Source: Chitinophaga pendula
GTDB taxonomy: Bacteria > Bacteroidota > Bacteroidia > Chitinophagales > Chitinophagaceae
Reading direction: 5' to 3'
NCBI RefSeq assembly: GCF_020386615.1
Contig: NZ_CP077769.1
Coordinates: forward strand, 1,302,001-1,366,000
DNA length: 64,000 bases
Shown here: piece after piece, positions 35,187 through 44,406 of the stretch
How positions within the stretch are numbered: position 1 is the first letter of the stretch
Layout of the letters: each line of letters starts with the position of its first letter
Notes under the pieces: model-generated
What the model was told of the DNA's origin: nothing
Database searches by the model: none
What the model saw: the letters and a program-made list of their open reading frames with translations, nothing else
Made by a program: the position numbers and the translations under genes

Positions 35187-35202
35187 TTAGCTATCTAGCT
35201 AA
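35187..35202 (+). promoter_or_regulatory. Perfect palindrome, probable operator before penicillin acylase gene
   Basis: TTAGCTA-TC-TAGCTAA is a perfect 7-bp inverted repeat 7 bases before the ATG of the acylase gene. A further AGCTA and TTAGTTA lie just upstream (35171-35183), so several half-sites overlap the likely promoter. The form fits a dimeric regulator of the MarR or PadR type; no such gene is adjacent. Confidence 0.5.
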
Positions 35203-35209
35203 CGATACT

Positions 35210-37648
35210 ATGAAATATATCTATTTTGGTATTTGCACAGCGATTACGCTGACATTGATTGTTGCCCTGGATCACAAGATAGGCGCTCTTCCACCGCTTG
35301 GCCGCTTGTTGAGTCCACAGCATGGATTCTGGCAGAATGCAGAACCTATTGGATCGGAAGACAATGCAGCGCTTTCCTTACCTGGATTAAAGGGCAAAGG
35401 GGAAGTATGGCTGGATGACCGCATGGTACCTCATATCTTCGCTGACAATGAAAACGACGCATACTTTATACAAGGCTACCTGCATGCGAAAGACAGGTTA
35501 TGGCAGATGGAGCTGCAGATACTGGCAGCTGGTGGCCGATTGTCGGAAATACTGGGACCTAAGTTTGTAGAATATGACCGTACGCAGCGCCGTATGGGGA
35601 TGGGATATGCTGCGGAGCAGGCTGCCGGGGAGATGGAGAAAGACCCTATTACGCGGGAAGTGATCAAGGCCTATACGGCTGGTATTAACGCCTATGTACA
35701 TACGCTGAGCTATGCTAACCTGCCATTGGAATATAAATTGCTGGATTATCGTCCGGAGGAGTGGAATGCGGTGAAGACGGGATTGTTGCTGAAGATGATG
35801 TCGTATGATCTGTCGGGTAGTGCGAATGACCTTGAGTATACCAACGCGCGTCGTTATTTTTCCAAGAAAGATTTTGACCTTTTATATCCTGATTTTACGG
35901 ATACGTTAGATCCTATTATTCCTAAGGGTACATCATATGCCGCTGCTTCCCGTAAGGCAGTTGCGCCACCTGATACAGTGTTACGTCAGTCGGAAGTGAT
36001 GATGAAGTTTCGTGAAGACAAACCCGATCCGGACAATGGTAGTAATAACTGGGCGGTAGGCGGCAGCAAGACGCGTAGTGGTGCGCCTATCCTTTGCAGT
36101 GACCCACACCTGGGGTTAAGTCTGCCGTCTTTATGGTACGAGGTGCAGATCATTACACCCAAGATGAATGTGTATGGGGTATCTATTCCTGGTGCGCCGG
36201 GAGTGATCATCGGTTTTAACGATGCTATCGCCTGGGGAGCTACCAATGGGATGGAAGATGTGAAGGACTATTACCGGATGGAATTCCGGGATGGGCAGAA
36301 GAAGCAGTATTTGTTCAACGGGCAATACAGGGATGCAGTACAGCGTGTGGAGACGATCAAGGTACGGGGAGGTAATACGGTACGGGATACTGTTGCTTAT
36401 ACGGTGTGGGGGCCTGTGATGTTTGACAATACGTTTCCGGATAAGACGACGAAAGCCTCTTACCTGGCGATGAGATGGAAGGCACATGATCCTTCCAATG
36501 AGTTGATCACTTTTTACAAGTTGAATCACGCCCGTAATTATGATGATTACCTGGCGGCATTGCAGCATTATACCTGTCCGGCGCAGAACTTTGTATTTGC
36601 GTCGAAGTCCGGCGATATAGGTATCTGGCATAACGGACAATACCCGTTGCGTTGGAAAGACCAGGGCAAGTGGATCATGCCGGGCAGCGACAGCACCTAT
36701 GCCTGGCAGGGATATATACCGCAGGCGGAGAATCCACACAGTAAAAATCCGGCGAGAGGTTTTGAAAGTTCTGCCAACCAGCATCCTACTGACAGTACTT
36801 ATCCATATAGATTGTTTGGTGACTATGATCTTTATCGTGGTAAACGTATCAATGATCAGCTGATGGCGATGAGCCAGATCACGCCACAGGATATGATGGC
36901 TTTGCAGACAGATAACATGAACCTATTTGCACAGACGGCGATGCCATTGATAAGAAGGCAACTGGATACAACCGGGCTAAAAGAGGTAGAGAAAAAATAC
37001 TGGCAGGTGTTGTCTCAATGGGATCTGCACAATGCGCCGGATAGTAAGGGAGCTACCTTGTTCTCCGAATTCTGGCTGGATCTGGAGCAGGGTATTTGGA
37101 AAGATGATATGACGACTGCCGACAGTGCGACGCTGAAATATCCGCAGTCGAAGACTACCTTGCTCTGGTTGTTACGTGATCCTGGGATGCATTTTGTAGA
37201 TAATAAAGAGACGCCGGAAAAGGAGACGTTGGCGCAGCTGATGCATGCCAGCTTTGCTAAGATCGCCGTGAAGGCGGACAGTCTGGATAAGGCCGGTGTG
37301 TTGGCATGGGGTAAGTTCCGTGGTACGGATATCCGTCATCTGACACGATCATTGCCGGCGTTCAGCCGTATGCATCTTAACACGGGCGGTGGAGCGCAGA
37401 TCGTCAATGCTACGAAGCAGACACACGGTCCTTCCTGGCGTATGGTGGTAGAGATGGGAGAGAAAGTAACGGCTTATGGTATCTATCCCGGAGGGCAAAG
37501 CGGTAATCCTGGTAGCCCTTATTATGATAATGCTGTGAGTGATTGGGTAGGAGGGAACTATTACCTGTTGCACATTTTTGATCGCGATCATAAAGATGAC
37601 GCGGGAATAAAGTATAAGATGATGTTTACACCAGAGACTGCCAAGTAG
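35210..37648 (+). CDS. Penicillin acylase-family Ntn hydrolase
   Basis: This 812-aa protein has an N-terminal signal or anchor (residues 1-25), then the two-subunit penicillin amidase plan. The self-cleavage and catalytic Ser begins SNNWAVGGSKTRSG (S278), giving an alpha part of about 250 and a beta part of about 535 residues. GAPILCSDPHLGLSLPSLWYEV is family-typical, as is the Asn-rich C-terminal region with GPSWRMVVEM. These exported enzymes cleave N-acyl amides such as beta-lactams or acyl-homoserine lactones. The substrate is unknown. A strong terminator follows 20 bases downstream. Confidence 0.92.
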   Translation: MKYIYFGICTAITLTLIVALDHKIGALPPLGRLLSPQHGFWQNAEPIGSEDNAALSLPGLKGKGEVWLDDRMVPHIFADNENDAYFIQGYLHAKDRLWQMELQILAAGGRLSEILGPKFVEYDRTQRRMGMGYAAEQAAGEMEKDPITREVIKAYTAGINAYVHTLSYANLPLEYKLLDYRPEEWNAVKTGLLLKMMSYDLSGSANDLEYTNARRYFSKKDFDLLYPDFTDTLDPIIPKGTSYAAASRKAVAPPDTVLRQSEVMMKFREDKPDPDNGSNNWAVGGSKTRSGAPILCSDPHLGLSLPSLWYEVQIITPKMNVYGVSIPGAPGVIIGFNDAIAWGATNGMEDVKDYYRMEFRDGQKKQYLFNGQYRDAVQRVETIKVRGGNTVRDTVAYTVWGPVMFDNTFPDKTTKASYLAMRWKAHDPSNELITFYKLNHARNYDDYLAALQHYTCPAQNFVFASKSGDIGIWHNGQYPLRWKDQGKWIMPGSDSTYAWQGYIPQAENPHSKNPARGFESSANQHPTDSTYPYRLFGDYDLYRGKRINDQLMAMSQITPQDMMALQTDNMNLFAQTAMPLIRRQLDTTGLKEVEKKYWQVLSQWDLHNAPDSKGATLFSEFWLDLEQGIWKDDMTTADSATLKYPQSKTTLLWLLRDPGMHFVDNKETPEKETLAQLMHASFAKIAVKADSLDKAGVLAWGKFRGTDIRHLTRSLPAFSRMHLNTGGGAQIVNATKQTHGPSWRMVVEMGEKVTAYGIYPGGQSGNPGSPYYDNAVSDWVGGNYYLLHIFDRDHKDDAGIKYKMMFTPETAK

Positions 37649-37667
37649 TTGACTGGTACTGTATTTG

Positions 37668-37714
37668 ATATCCTGTTTGCTGACTGTTTGCAGAAAGCAA
37701 ACAGGATATTTTTT
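37668..37714 (+). terminator. Intrinsic terminator of the acylase gene
   Basis: The arms ATATCCTGTTTGCT (37668-37681) and AGCAAACAGGATAT (37696-37709) are perfect over 14 bp. The loop is 14 bases and a T-run follows. Confidence 0.88.
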
Positions 37715-37743
37715 AAAAAAGATTGAAAAACAATCAAATAATA

Positions 37744-37774
37744 TTTGGCTGGAAATAAATAATTTCTATCTTTG
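37744..37774 (+). promoter_or_regulatory. Bacteroidota promoter of tRNA-Lys
   Basis: TTTG (37744-37747) and TATCTTTG (37767-37774) have exactly 19 bases between them, a perfect match to the Bacteroidota -33/-7 consensus. The tRNA gene begins 39 bases after the -7 element. Confidence 0.85.
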
Positions 37775-37812
37775 CACTCCCAACGAAAAAGAAAGGGTGT
37801 AAAAAACGAAAC

Positions 37813-37885
37813 GATTCCGTAGCTCAGTTGGTAGAGCAATACACTTTTAATGTATGGGTCCTGGGTTCGAGTCCCAGCGGGATCA
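37813..37885 (+). tRNA. tRNA-Lys (anticodon UUU)
   Basis: The 73 bases fold into a full cloverleaf: acceptor GATTCCG/CGGGATC (one T-G pair), D stem GCTC/GAGC, anticodon stem ATACA/TGTAT with loop CTTTTAA, T stem CTGGG/CCCAG with TTCGAGT. The discriminator is A and CCA is not encoded. The 3' side faces the conjugative element, so it is the attachment target. Its antisense strand carries the last codons of the recombinase gene. Confidence 0.95.
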
Positions 37886-39401
37886 CCTCATGGGACAAGT
37901 CTAAAATTGATAGACTTGTCCCATTTTCTTTTTCCGTTAAAGCCTTGTCCATGCTGTATATTAGCTGAACGGCAAAATTTACTCTCGGAGTTCGATATGC
38001 GTCACCCGTAAATTCTAGTTTTTCGGGATATATCGAACTTATGATTTTTCGCTGCGTATCAATTCCTCCAGTTTCATACAAAATATCAAGTTGTGAAAGG
38101 TTTCTCATGCCTGTTTCGAGAATTCCTTCAATGTTATAGTCCTTCTTGGGAATCTCAGAGAGACGATCTTCTAGCTTTGTAATTGCTTTTTCGTATTCTT
38201 CTTTGCTTTGTCTATAGTCCTGGTCAGTGATTTTTTGCTGAAATAGACATTTCCGGGCCTCTCTTATCAAGTCGGTATAAGCATCGATTTGAGCAAGGAG
38301 GCTATTATGTTCATCATTGGTACTTTTGGCATGAGCTTTAAAGTAGTATTCAAGGGCCGGTTTAAAAATACTTGTGAAGGGTGATTGTGGCACAAACTTG
38401 CGAAGTTCATTTGAAAAAAGCTGGTTTGCTTTTTCAGCAGGAAATCGACATCCACATGATGTTATACAGTGGTAGTAATGATAATACCGGTATTTCCCTT
38501 TCGATGCACTGCCAGTCAATACCCTACCACAACGCGGGCAGATGAGAAAACCGCGTAGTGGCAGTTTGGTGTCTACCACTAGCTTTGTACGTTGTTTTTT
38601 ACGTCGTCCATCAAGAATTTCCTGTACTTGATAAAAGAGGGTTGAAGAGATGATGGCTTCGTGTTTCCCTTGAACAAATATGCTTTCCTCATCCCGATAC
38701 TTGGGAACATGAATTTTGCCGCAATAAACAGGATTACGGATTGCAACCCAAAAATTATTCTTACTACACTTCAAGCCCCTTTTACGGGCCATATTGAGGA
38801 TCTGTTCTGTATTGAATCTACAGGCTGCTATTTCTTCAAAAACCCATTTCATAATATCGGCCTCTGGTGTGAACGGGCATATATATTTAACCTTTCCTGA
38901 TTCGTCAGTTTTATTTTGAAACCCAATCGGGGCTGTTCCCATCCATCGACCTTCTTTTCTAGCGCGTCGCATTCCATAGAACACATTCAAGGCGCGGCGA
39001 TCATTTTCCGCTTCGGGAACGGCTAAATATACCGCTAACATGATTTTACTTTCCGGTACGGTCATGTCCAGCGGTTGTTCAATCGCTTGTGGCTCCAAAC
39101 CAAGTTTGCGTATGATACTAATCATATTATATGCATCCCCGGCATTTCTGCTAAATCTGTCCCATTTCGTAAAAAGAAGAAGGTTGACCTGGTGCTTTTT
39201 CTTTCGCCAGTCAATTAACAGTTTATTCCATTGTGGTCGGTTAAAGGTTTTTGCACTGTGATCCTCGAATATAACTTGCCTAATTTGAATAAAGTTACGA
39301 TCACAATATTTACGCAAAACCTCCTCTTGATTTCGTTGTGAGAAGCCTTTATCTCGCTGGTCATCCGTGCTAACTCTAATATATAAATCTGCTATTTGCA
39401 T
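37824..39401 (-). CDS. Large serine recombinase (ICE integrase)
   Basis: This 525-aa site-specific recombinase has a resolvase domain (about 1-150) with catalytic Ser in LYIRVSTDDQRDKG (S11) and FTKWDRFSRNAGDAY. A recombinase domain follows (about 160-270), then a zinc ribbon (CPRCGRVLTG ... CITSCGCRF), a coiled coil (about 370-430) and a C-terminal tail. It should insert and excise the element. The last about 20 residues (PLGLEPRTHTLKVYCSTN) are read from the antisense strand of the tRNA-Lys gene. The stop therefore depends on the integrated joint, and the tail may differ in the circular form. Serine recombinases using tRNA targets are less usual than tyrosine ones. Confidence 0.92.
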   Translation of the reverse strand: MQIADLYIRVSTDDQRDKGFSQRNQEEVLRKYCDRNFIQIRQVIFEDHSAKTFNRPQWNKLLIDWRKKKHQVNLLLFTKWDRFSRNAGDAYNMISIIRKLGLEPQAIEQPLDMTVPESKIMLAVYLAVPEAENDRRALNVFYGMRRARKEGRWMGTAPIGFQNKTDESGKVKYICPFTPEADIMKWVFEEIAACRFNTEQILNMARKRGLKCSKNNFWVAIRNPVYCGKIHVPKYRDEESIFVQGKHEAIISSTLFYQVQEILDGRRKKQRTKLVVDTKLPLRGFLICPRCGRVLTGSASKGKYRYYHYYHCITSCGCRFPAEKANQLFSNELRKFVPQSPFTSIFKPALEYYFKAHAKSTNDEHNSLLAQIDAYTDLIREARKCLFQQKITDQDYRQSKEEYEKAITKLEDRLSEIPKKDYNIEGILETGMRNLSQLDILYETGGIDTQRKIISSIYPEKLEFTGDAYRTPRVNFAVQLIYSMDKALTEKENGTSLSILDLSHEVIPLGLEPRTHTLKVYCSTN

Positions 39402-39532
39402 AAAAAAATAGTTCTGAATACCTTTTCATAAGAGTAGAAAAGGGCTGTAAAATGATGGAAATTATTTGTCATTCCGTATTATAAAAAGGAGTGATCAACC
39501 CGGTTATCGTGCCGTATGCGGCCCTATATATA

Positions 39533-39685
39533 TTAGTGTTCTTCCTGGCTTAATATTTCAGTGATTGTAATCTCGGCGAACTTGTAGATAATTTCTAGGA
39601 TCGCAACTGCTTCTTCAAAGGATACTGTAATACCCTGCTCCTTTAATAGTTTCATTGCCGTCTCTGGCTTCATTTTCTGTTCCAT
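39533..39685 (-). CDS. Small conserved ICE protein
   Basis: This 50-aa protein starts MEQKMKPETAMKLLKEQG and is mostly helical and acidic. Similar short proteins (M-x-P-E-x-A-M-x-x-L-K) lie near the recombinase in other Bacteroidota elements, from general recollection. The first ATG of the open frame (39763) gives 26 extra residues that look non-coding. It lies upstream of the recombinase on the same strand. Function unknown. Confidence 0.6.
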   Translation of the reverse strand: MEQKMKPETAMKLLKEQGITVSFEEAVAILEIIYKFAEITITEILSQEEH

Positions 39686-39878
39686 AACACACACGTTTTC
39701 AAAATTCACAAATCCAAGTGCTATGTGGGTTAATACAAATTTACAAAACGATAGTGTTTCCATTTATACTTCGGAGATGCACGTATAAGCACAATGAAAG
39801 TGGGAGCAAAGGCAAGATGTATCAATGTGCTACAATTTTTATAAATTTCGAAGATTTTAAAAAAACAGTATTGTATGT

Positions 39879-40208
39879 TTAAAGAATTGCAAGCACTATA
39901 AGGAAGTAAATGGCCAATTTCCGCGAAATTAAATTACTTTTTATGTCCTTTACGATACTGTAATCAAATAGGATTTTTATACCTGGGGGATCAGCAAGAC
40001 GGATTTTCATCACCTTTGCCAGCCATAAATTATAGAGGTGTTCATATAGACTAAATAAGCACCCTATTTGATAAATGTATATGTGCATATGTATTATTTG
40101 AAATAGATTCTTGTGCTTGATTACATTAAGACTGACTATATCTTCAGAAAGATACTCAATACGGGATTCCAAATATTTCAGTCGAAACTTTAGCCTTGTA
40201 ATGGACAT
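39879..40208 (-). CDS. Hypothetical protein of the ICE
   Basis: This 109-aa frame starts MSITRLKFRLKYLESRIEYL, a short basic helix, and ends in a hydrophobic segment (LAIYFLIVLAIL) that could be a membrane anchor. I recognise no family. It lies between the coupling protein and recombinase genes on the same strand. Base composition fits coding DNA of the element, but evidence is only an open frame. Confidence 0.4.
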   Translation of the reverse strand: MSITRLKFRLKYLESRIEYLSEDIVSLNVIKHKNLFQIIHMHIYIYQIGCLFSLYEHLYNLWLAKVMKIRLADPPGIKILFDYSIVKDIKSNLISRKLAIYFLIVLAIL

Positions 40209-40443
40209 ATTTGCAAATATCCAGTTTGGTACTAATTGTGGGAGTATGAACATTGTTTTATCATTGTGATAGAAAATTAAATCATTCGGAAAAAAGCAAA
40301 TGAAATAAAGCTATTGACTTTTACCAGCTTGATATTGATTTTTACAAATAGTGAGAGAGTATTTACAATTTGCATTTATTGCCTATCAATGTCAATGAAA
40401 TGGAAACGGATATATCGACAGCTCTATAATCGTTTACGGCGAA

Positions 40444-42432
40444 TCATTTTTTTATGATCAGCCCCTCTTGGGAAGGGTCATTTAAAACTGATTGTAATAC
40501 TGACTCTATAATATCTTGTACGTCCTGCTTAATAATTTCGAAGTTGTCCATTATGTCCTTGCGGGTGACTTCTTTAACCAATGGAATAGGCAAATAGGAA
40601 TTCTTTTCAATTCGAAGCTGTTCGTTGTTGACTTTGATATGGGCGTGGAACCTCTTTAATTCAATTGGTTGCTCTGGGGTATCAGCGGTTATACCGACGA
40701 ATTCCCCTGAAGAAAGGTTTGAGATAGTACTTACCGGTACGGCCATTTCCAACTGCTTACTGTGCGAGATTGAGGTGTCACCGCTATTTATTGAGATACT
40801 TTCTCGATCCTGCATGGTTTTTCCTAAGCGTTCCGATACCTGTTTGGCAAGTTCTCCGCTTGTCTGCCCAATCATGATGTTCCCACAGATATTGAGTACC
40901 ACATCGGCCCATTCTTTACCATACGATAATCGCATCTGATGTTCCGACTGCATTGCGAGAATAGTAGAAATTAGATGGCTCCTGGCACTGGCTATTTGTG
41001 TGGAAAGTTCCAGGAATGTTAAGGTTGGAAATTCGTCTAATACAACGGCTGATTTTACTTTTCCTGGTTGATTCATTGCCTTACTGATACGGGTCATGAA
41101 AAGGCTAAGAAGCGGCCCAAAAACCTGTTGCTTTTGAGGATTGTTAGCGAGGCACAGGATCTTGGGAGAATCTGGGTTATTGATGTCGAGAGTGAAGTGA
41201 TTACCACTAAGCAGATAATAAATTGTCGGAGAGGAAAGACGCGCTAACCCAATCTTTGCAGCATCCACCTGTCCTTCAAGTTGCTCCATCGTATTTTCTA
41301 TGAATGCTGAAACGAATGGTGAGATGTAGGCAGAGATTTCAGACTCCGTTTGTAATACGGTAAAAAGTTTGTCCATCTTTACCTGCATTAGTTCTATGAC
41401 ATGAGGCAGCGTGCAATACCTTCCGTCTTCGTATTTTCTTAAGAACCAAATGATGGAAATTGTAAAGTTGATGGCACTTTCTACGAAAAAATCGCCCTGT
41501 TTTTTTAACCACGAGGGGTTGGTGCCGAGCATTAAAATTCGCGCAGCTTCTACTGCATCGGAAATATCGTGCATCATTTCCGGATACAGAGGATTGCACC
41601 GGTGACTATGGGATAAATCGTCAAAATTTATGACATAGAATGATGGTTTGTTCTTATAGCTGTTTCGATTCTTTAAAAAGTGATTGTATGCGATGATGCT
41701 TAAATCAGGGAACTTAAAATCATACAGCACCATTGTATGATTTTTAGCCAGCAGTTGCCGAATGGCGGGTTCTATGAGGTATCTGGATTTCCCGGCTCCT
41801 GGGGATGCAACACAAAGCAGGCCACGAGCGGGAGAAACAAAAGAGAGATTTGAATCACGGCGTTGGTTTTTATAATAGTAATATGCAGGAAGGTTTATAG
41901 AAAACTCATTTTCTAGTATTTTTTCCTGCTGCGGAAAGGTTTCATTCACCTTATTGAAAATGTCACTGCCTAATCTTTTTTTTATAGACCTGCCTATAAT
42001 ACTCCCGCCTGTAATGAGAAAGATGAAGGAAACGGCATTGAGAAGAATGTACGCAGTTGCAGCAGCAAGTGGGGGTAACCCATCTATTAATAGAAGTAAG
42101 CCGCTCAAAAAGTAAATTATTAGGCCGGAGAATAGAAGTGCAGCGCCTGCGCGTGCGTCTGATTTTTCATCCTTTCTTCCACGCACTCCGAGAAGGGAAA
42201 TGAGAAGAAAGACCAACGAAATAATTTTGGATTTAAAGTACCCGGTGAGTAGTCCGGTTTTGAAAATGTTTTTTAAGATCTGGTCGGATATATTACTCGT
42301 CCATCCCATTAATTTGAAAGCATAGTAGCAATTATAATAACAGTGGATCAGCAGTATTACAATTGCAATCATTCTTGTGAGGTCTATAATCTTTTTCAGC
42401 CCCATTTCGTTTTCACCAGTCCTCATTGTCAT
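40444..42432 (-). CDS. Type IV coupling protein (TraG/VirD4, MobC-like)
   Basis: This 662-aa ATPase brings the relaxase-DNA complex to the secretion channel. Several N-terminal membrane helices (about residues 10-150) precede a VirD4/TraG cytoplasmic domain. Walker A is ASPGAGKSRYLIEP (about 208-221) and Walker B is AVVLDEFPTL; MIGQTSGELAKQVSERLG fits the C-terminal all-alpha segment. Relatives in CTnDOT-type elements are called MobC. It lies 42 bases downstream of the relaxase gene on the same strand, forming a mob operon in the order relaxosome protein, relaxase, coupling protein. Confidence 0.92.
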   Translation of the reverse strand: MTMRTGENEMGLKKIIDLTRMIAIVILLIHCYYNCYYAFKLMGWTSNISDQILKNIFKTGLLTGYFKSKIISLVFLLISLLGVRGRKDEKSDARAGAALLFSGLIIYFLSGLLLLIDGLPPLAAATAYILLNAVSFIFLITGGSIIGRSIKKRLGSDIFNKVNETFPQQEKILENEFSINLPAYYYYKNQRRDSNLSFVSPARGLLCVASPGAGKSRYLIEPAIRQLLAKNHTMVLYDFKFPDLSIIAYNHFLKNRNSYKNKPSFYVINFDDLSHSHRCNPLYPEMMHDISDAVEAARILMLGTNPSWLKKQGDFFVESAINFTISIIWFLRKYEDGRYCTLPHVIELMQVKMDKLFTVLQTESEISAYISPFVSAFIENTMEQLEGQVDAAKIGLARLSSPTIYYLLSGNHFTLDINNPDSPKILCLANNPQKQQVFGPLLSLFMTRISKAMNQPGKVKSAVVLDEFPTLTFLELSTQIASARSHLISTILAMQSEHQMRLSYGKEWADVVLNICGNIMIGQTSGELAKQVSERLGKTMQDRESISINSGDTSISHSKQLEMAVPVSTISNLSSGEFVGITADTPEQPIELKRFHAHIKVNNEQLRIEKNSYLPIPLVKEVTRKDIMDNFEIIKQDVQDIIESVLQSVLNDPSQEGLIIKK

Positions 42433-42474
42433 AACACACAGTTTGAAATGAATAGAATTATTACAGTTCGAGTT

Positions 42475-43725
42475 TTAATGGAATAATCTTTTACGTTTCT
42501 TTTTCTTTCTTTCGTCAAATTCCGCTAATGGAGAGGTTTCTTTTTCGACCTCGAAAGCCAGATCAATAGCTCCTTTGAGGGAATCTGGAAGTGCCGTTTC
42601 TTTGTTTGTTGGAGTATTGTTTTTGGGCGTAATCTGAGGCGTGATCTGACGGATGAAAGGTGATTGCTTGATGCGTTCCTGCAACTGGTTGGCGCTATAC
42701 TGTTTTCCTAAATCAGAGCCGTTGAAAACAGACTGTGTCTTGTGGTCAACATAGGTAAGTCCGTAGATGATGCCCTGGGCATTTTGACGTATTACTAGAG
42801 CGATGTGATCTTTCTGTAGATGGTTTTGTAACTCGGACAAAGTGATACGCCCTTTTGTGGCAAGAACATAGTCTACGGAATTTCGTACACGCTGCATATG
42901 TGGACGCCGGGCGACCTGATTTTTCTGGAAATTTTTCTCTAAAGATTTTAAGGTGGGTTTGTTATAGATGTGACTTGCGGGAATCGGTACACCGACCTTT
43001 TCGCCCTTTTCATTGAGTACACGATATACCAAGCCACCAGCTTTGTAAATACGGGATTCTTTGCTGCCCTGGTCTGCGGTGATATTGTATTGCCGAAGAA
43101 CAGCATTCAACTCAGGTAAGGAAGTGTATTTATACTTTGGCAGTACTACATCAAGCACATTTGAGATAGCCCGTTTTGTACCGGATGCAGCACTTTTCCC
43201 ATAAAGAAGTTTTTCAGCATTAACAGGTTTTATACTATAAACTTGTTGCCTTTGTTTGGAATCTGCACGTATTAGATTGAAGTCGTTTTCTATCTGCTTT
43301 CGAGCCTTTTCGGATTGATTTTTTCCGATATTATGCAATGCTATTCTTTTCCCGTTTCTCTTGATATTTGTGGTTACGATATGGATATGCGGATGACTTG
43401 CATCTTCATGTTTATAAACGAGGTAGGGCTGCTCACCAAACCCAATTTTCTGCATATAAGATTCGGCGATCCGCTGAAGAGTATTATCATCGAGTTTTTC
43501 AGATGGATCGAAGTTGAGGGATATATGAACACTATTGACTTTTGTACGTTCATTCATTGCTGCTAAACGTTGCAGCGTTCCTAATTTGTCATTGATATTT
43601 AACTGATCTGTATCCTTAGCAAAATTTTTGGAATGGATAAGTGTAGCGGCAGACTGTCGTACCTTGTTTTCATTGTAATGCAACGCATTCCGTAAAGACT
43701 TGCTGGCATTTATTCTTGCAACCAT
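42475..43725 (-). CDS. Relaxase (MobB-like, MobP-type histidine motif)
   Basis: This 416-aa nuclease should nick oriT and stay joined to the transferred strand. The N-terminal relaxase domain has the metal-binding motif KHEDASHPHIHIVTT (about residues 103-117, His triad), with an upstream NVIKGILRYNEN-like start seen as SLRNALHYNENKV (about 9-21) that holds a candidate nicking Tyr. The C-terminal half is basic and ends in a Lys/Arg-rich tail (ERKKKKRKRLF). Its start overlaps the relaxosome gene's 3' end by 16 bases, implying coupling. Relatives are annotated MobB or BmgA. Confidence 0.92.
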   Translation of the reverse strand: MVARINASKSLRNALHYNENKVRQSAATLIHSKNFAKDTDQLNINDKLGTLQRLAAMNERTKVNSVHISLNFDPSEKLDDNTLQRIAESYMQKIGFGEQPYLVYKHEDASHPHIHIVTTNIKRNGKRIALHNIGKNQSEKARKQIENDFNLIRADSKQRQQVYSIKPVNAEKLLYGKSAASGTKRAISNVLDVVLPKYKYTSLPELNAVLRQYNITADQGSKESRIYKAGGLVYRVLNEKGEKVGVPIPASHIYNKPTLKSLEKNFQKNQVARRPHMQRVRNSVDYVLATKGRITLSELQNHLQKDHIALVIRQNAQGIIYGLTYVDHKTQSVFNGSDLGKQYSANQLQERIKQSPFIRQITPQITPKNNTPTNKETALPDSLKGAIDLAFEVEKETSPLAEFDERKKKKRKRLFH

Positions 43726-44102
43726 TTTTCACTGATTTGGGAGATTTTTTCTTTTATCTCATTGACTTTTTCGTGCAGGGCTTTGCGACCTGCTTCATTG
43801 AGTGATAGCCAGCCAGCCAGATCGGATTTGTCGTTTAGCATGTGAAGCCTTTTTACGACCTGGTTGTAATTATTGGCGATGGCATTGAGTTCATCTTTTA
43901 GCAGGATTAGGACTGTCATTAAGTCATCGAGTGACTGGTTTCTGTGATACATTTTGATAGGCTTGTCCAGTAGAATTTTGCGGATATGTTCACTAAATTT
44001 TTGGCTGGACGAGCTGGTGAACTGCTTAAATAGCTTTTGGTGTTCTTCCGGTGTAAGCCGGACGTGGAGATGCTTGTCACGATTGATCTTTTGTCTTTTC
44101 AT
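43710..44102 (-). CDS. Relaxosome accessory protein (MobA/MobC-like)
   Basis: This 130-aa protein begins MKRQKINRDKHLHVRLTPEEHQKL, a ribbon-helix-helix-type DNA-binding start. A helical region with NAIANNYNQVVKRLH follows, the core motif of plasmid mobilisation relaxosome proteins (NxxxxxxNQ-like). The start at 44102 is chosen because the upstream open frame runs through the candidate oriT. It should bind oriT and help the relaxase, whose gene overlaps its 3' end. Confidence 0.85.
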   Translation of the reverse strand: MKRQKINRDKHLHVRLTPEEHQKLFKQFTSSSSQKFSEHIRKILLDKPIKMYHRNQSLDDLMTVLILLKDELNAIANNYNQVVKRLHMLNDKSDLAGWLSLNEAGRKALHEKVNEIKEKISQISEKWLQE

Positions 44103-44172
44103 TTGGAGAATTTTAAATGGTTTAAAATCGTTTTTTGCCGCCTGTGGCGGTTTCCGGCCCCGACTTCGGAGG

Positions 44173-44223
44173 TGGCCGGCCAGATTCGGTTGTAGGCTTG
44201 TGCCACAACCGTACATCTGGCCG
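44173..44223. other. Candidate origin of transfer (oriT)
   Basis: Between the relaxosome gene and the primase-like gene lie nested inverted repeats. The outer arms are CGGCCAGAT (44177-44185) and ATCTGGCCG (44215-44223), the inner arms CGGTTGT (44187-44193) and ACAACCG (44205-44211), with an 11-base loop. A perfect palindrome TGGCCGGCCA (44173-44182) overlaps the left side. Position directly upstream of the mob genes and hairpin form fit an oriT; no nick site is assigned. Confidence 0.65.
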
Positions 44224-44406
44224 ATCATAGCGTAGCACTTGATCTCAGATTTTTACATTGTGAAAAAATCGTTTCCAGTACTGGATGCGATACTGGTATA
44301 TGCTGGTATGGTGAGCCAATCGTTTTCAATGATGGATACGCCAATAGCGTATTATGGGGATGGCCCGAAGCCCTGCATGGTAGGGAGGTGAAGCTGCCTG
44401 TGGATA

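Noticed and set aside
37588..37839. Minus-strand frame across the acylase terminator and tRNA promoter
   Set aside because: It overlaps an intrinsic terminator, a consensus promoter and the tRNA start, so it cannot be a functional gene.
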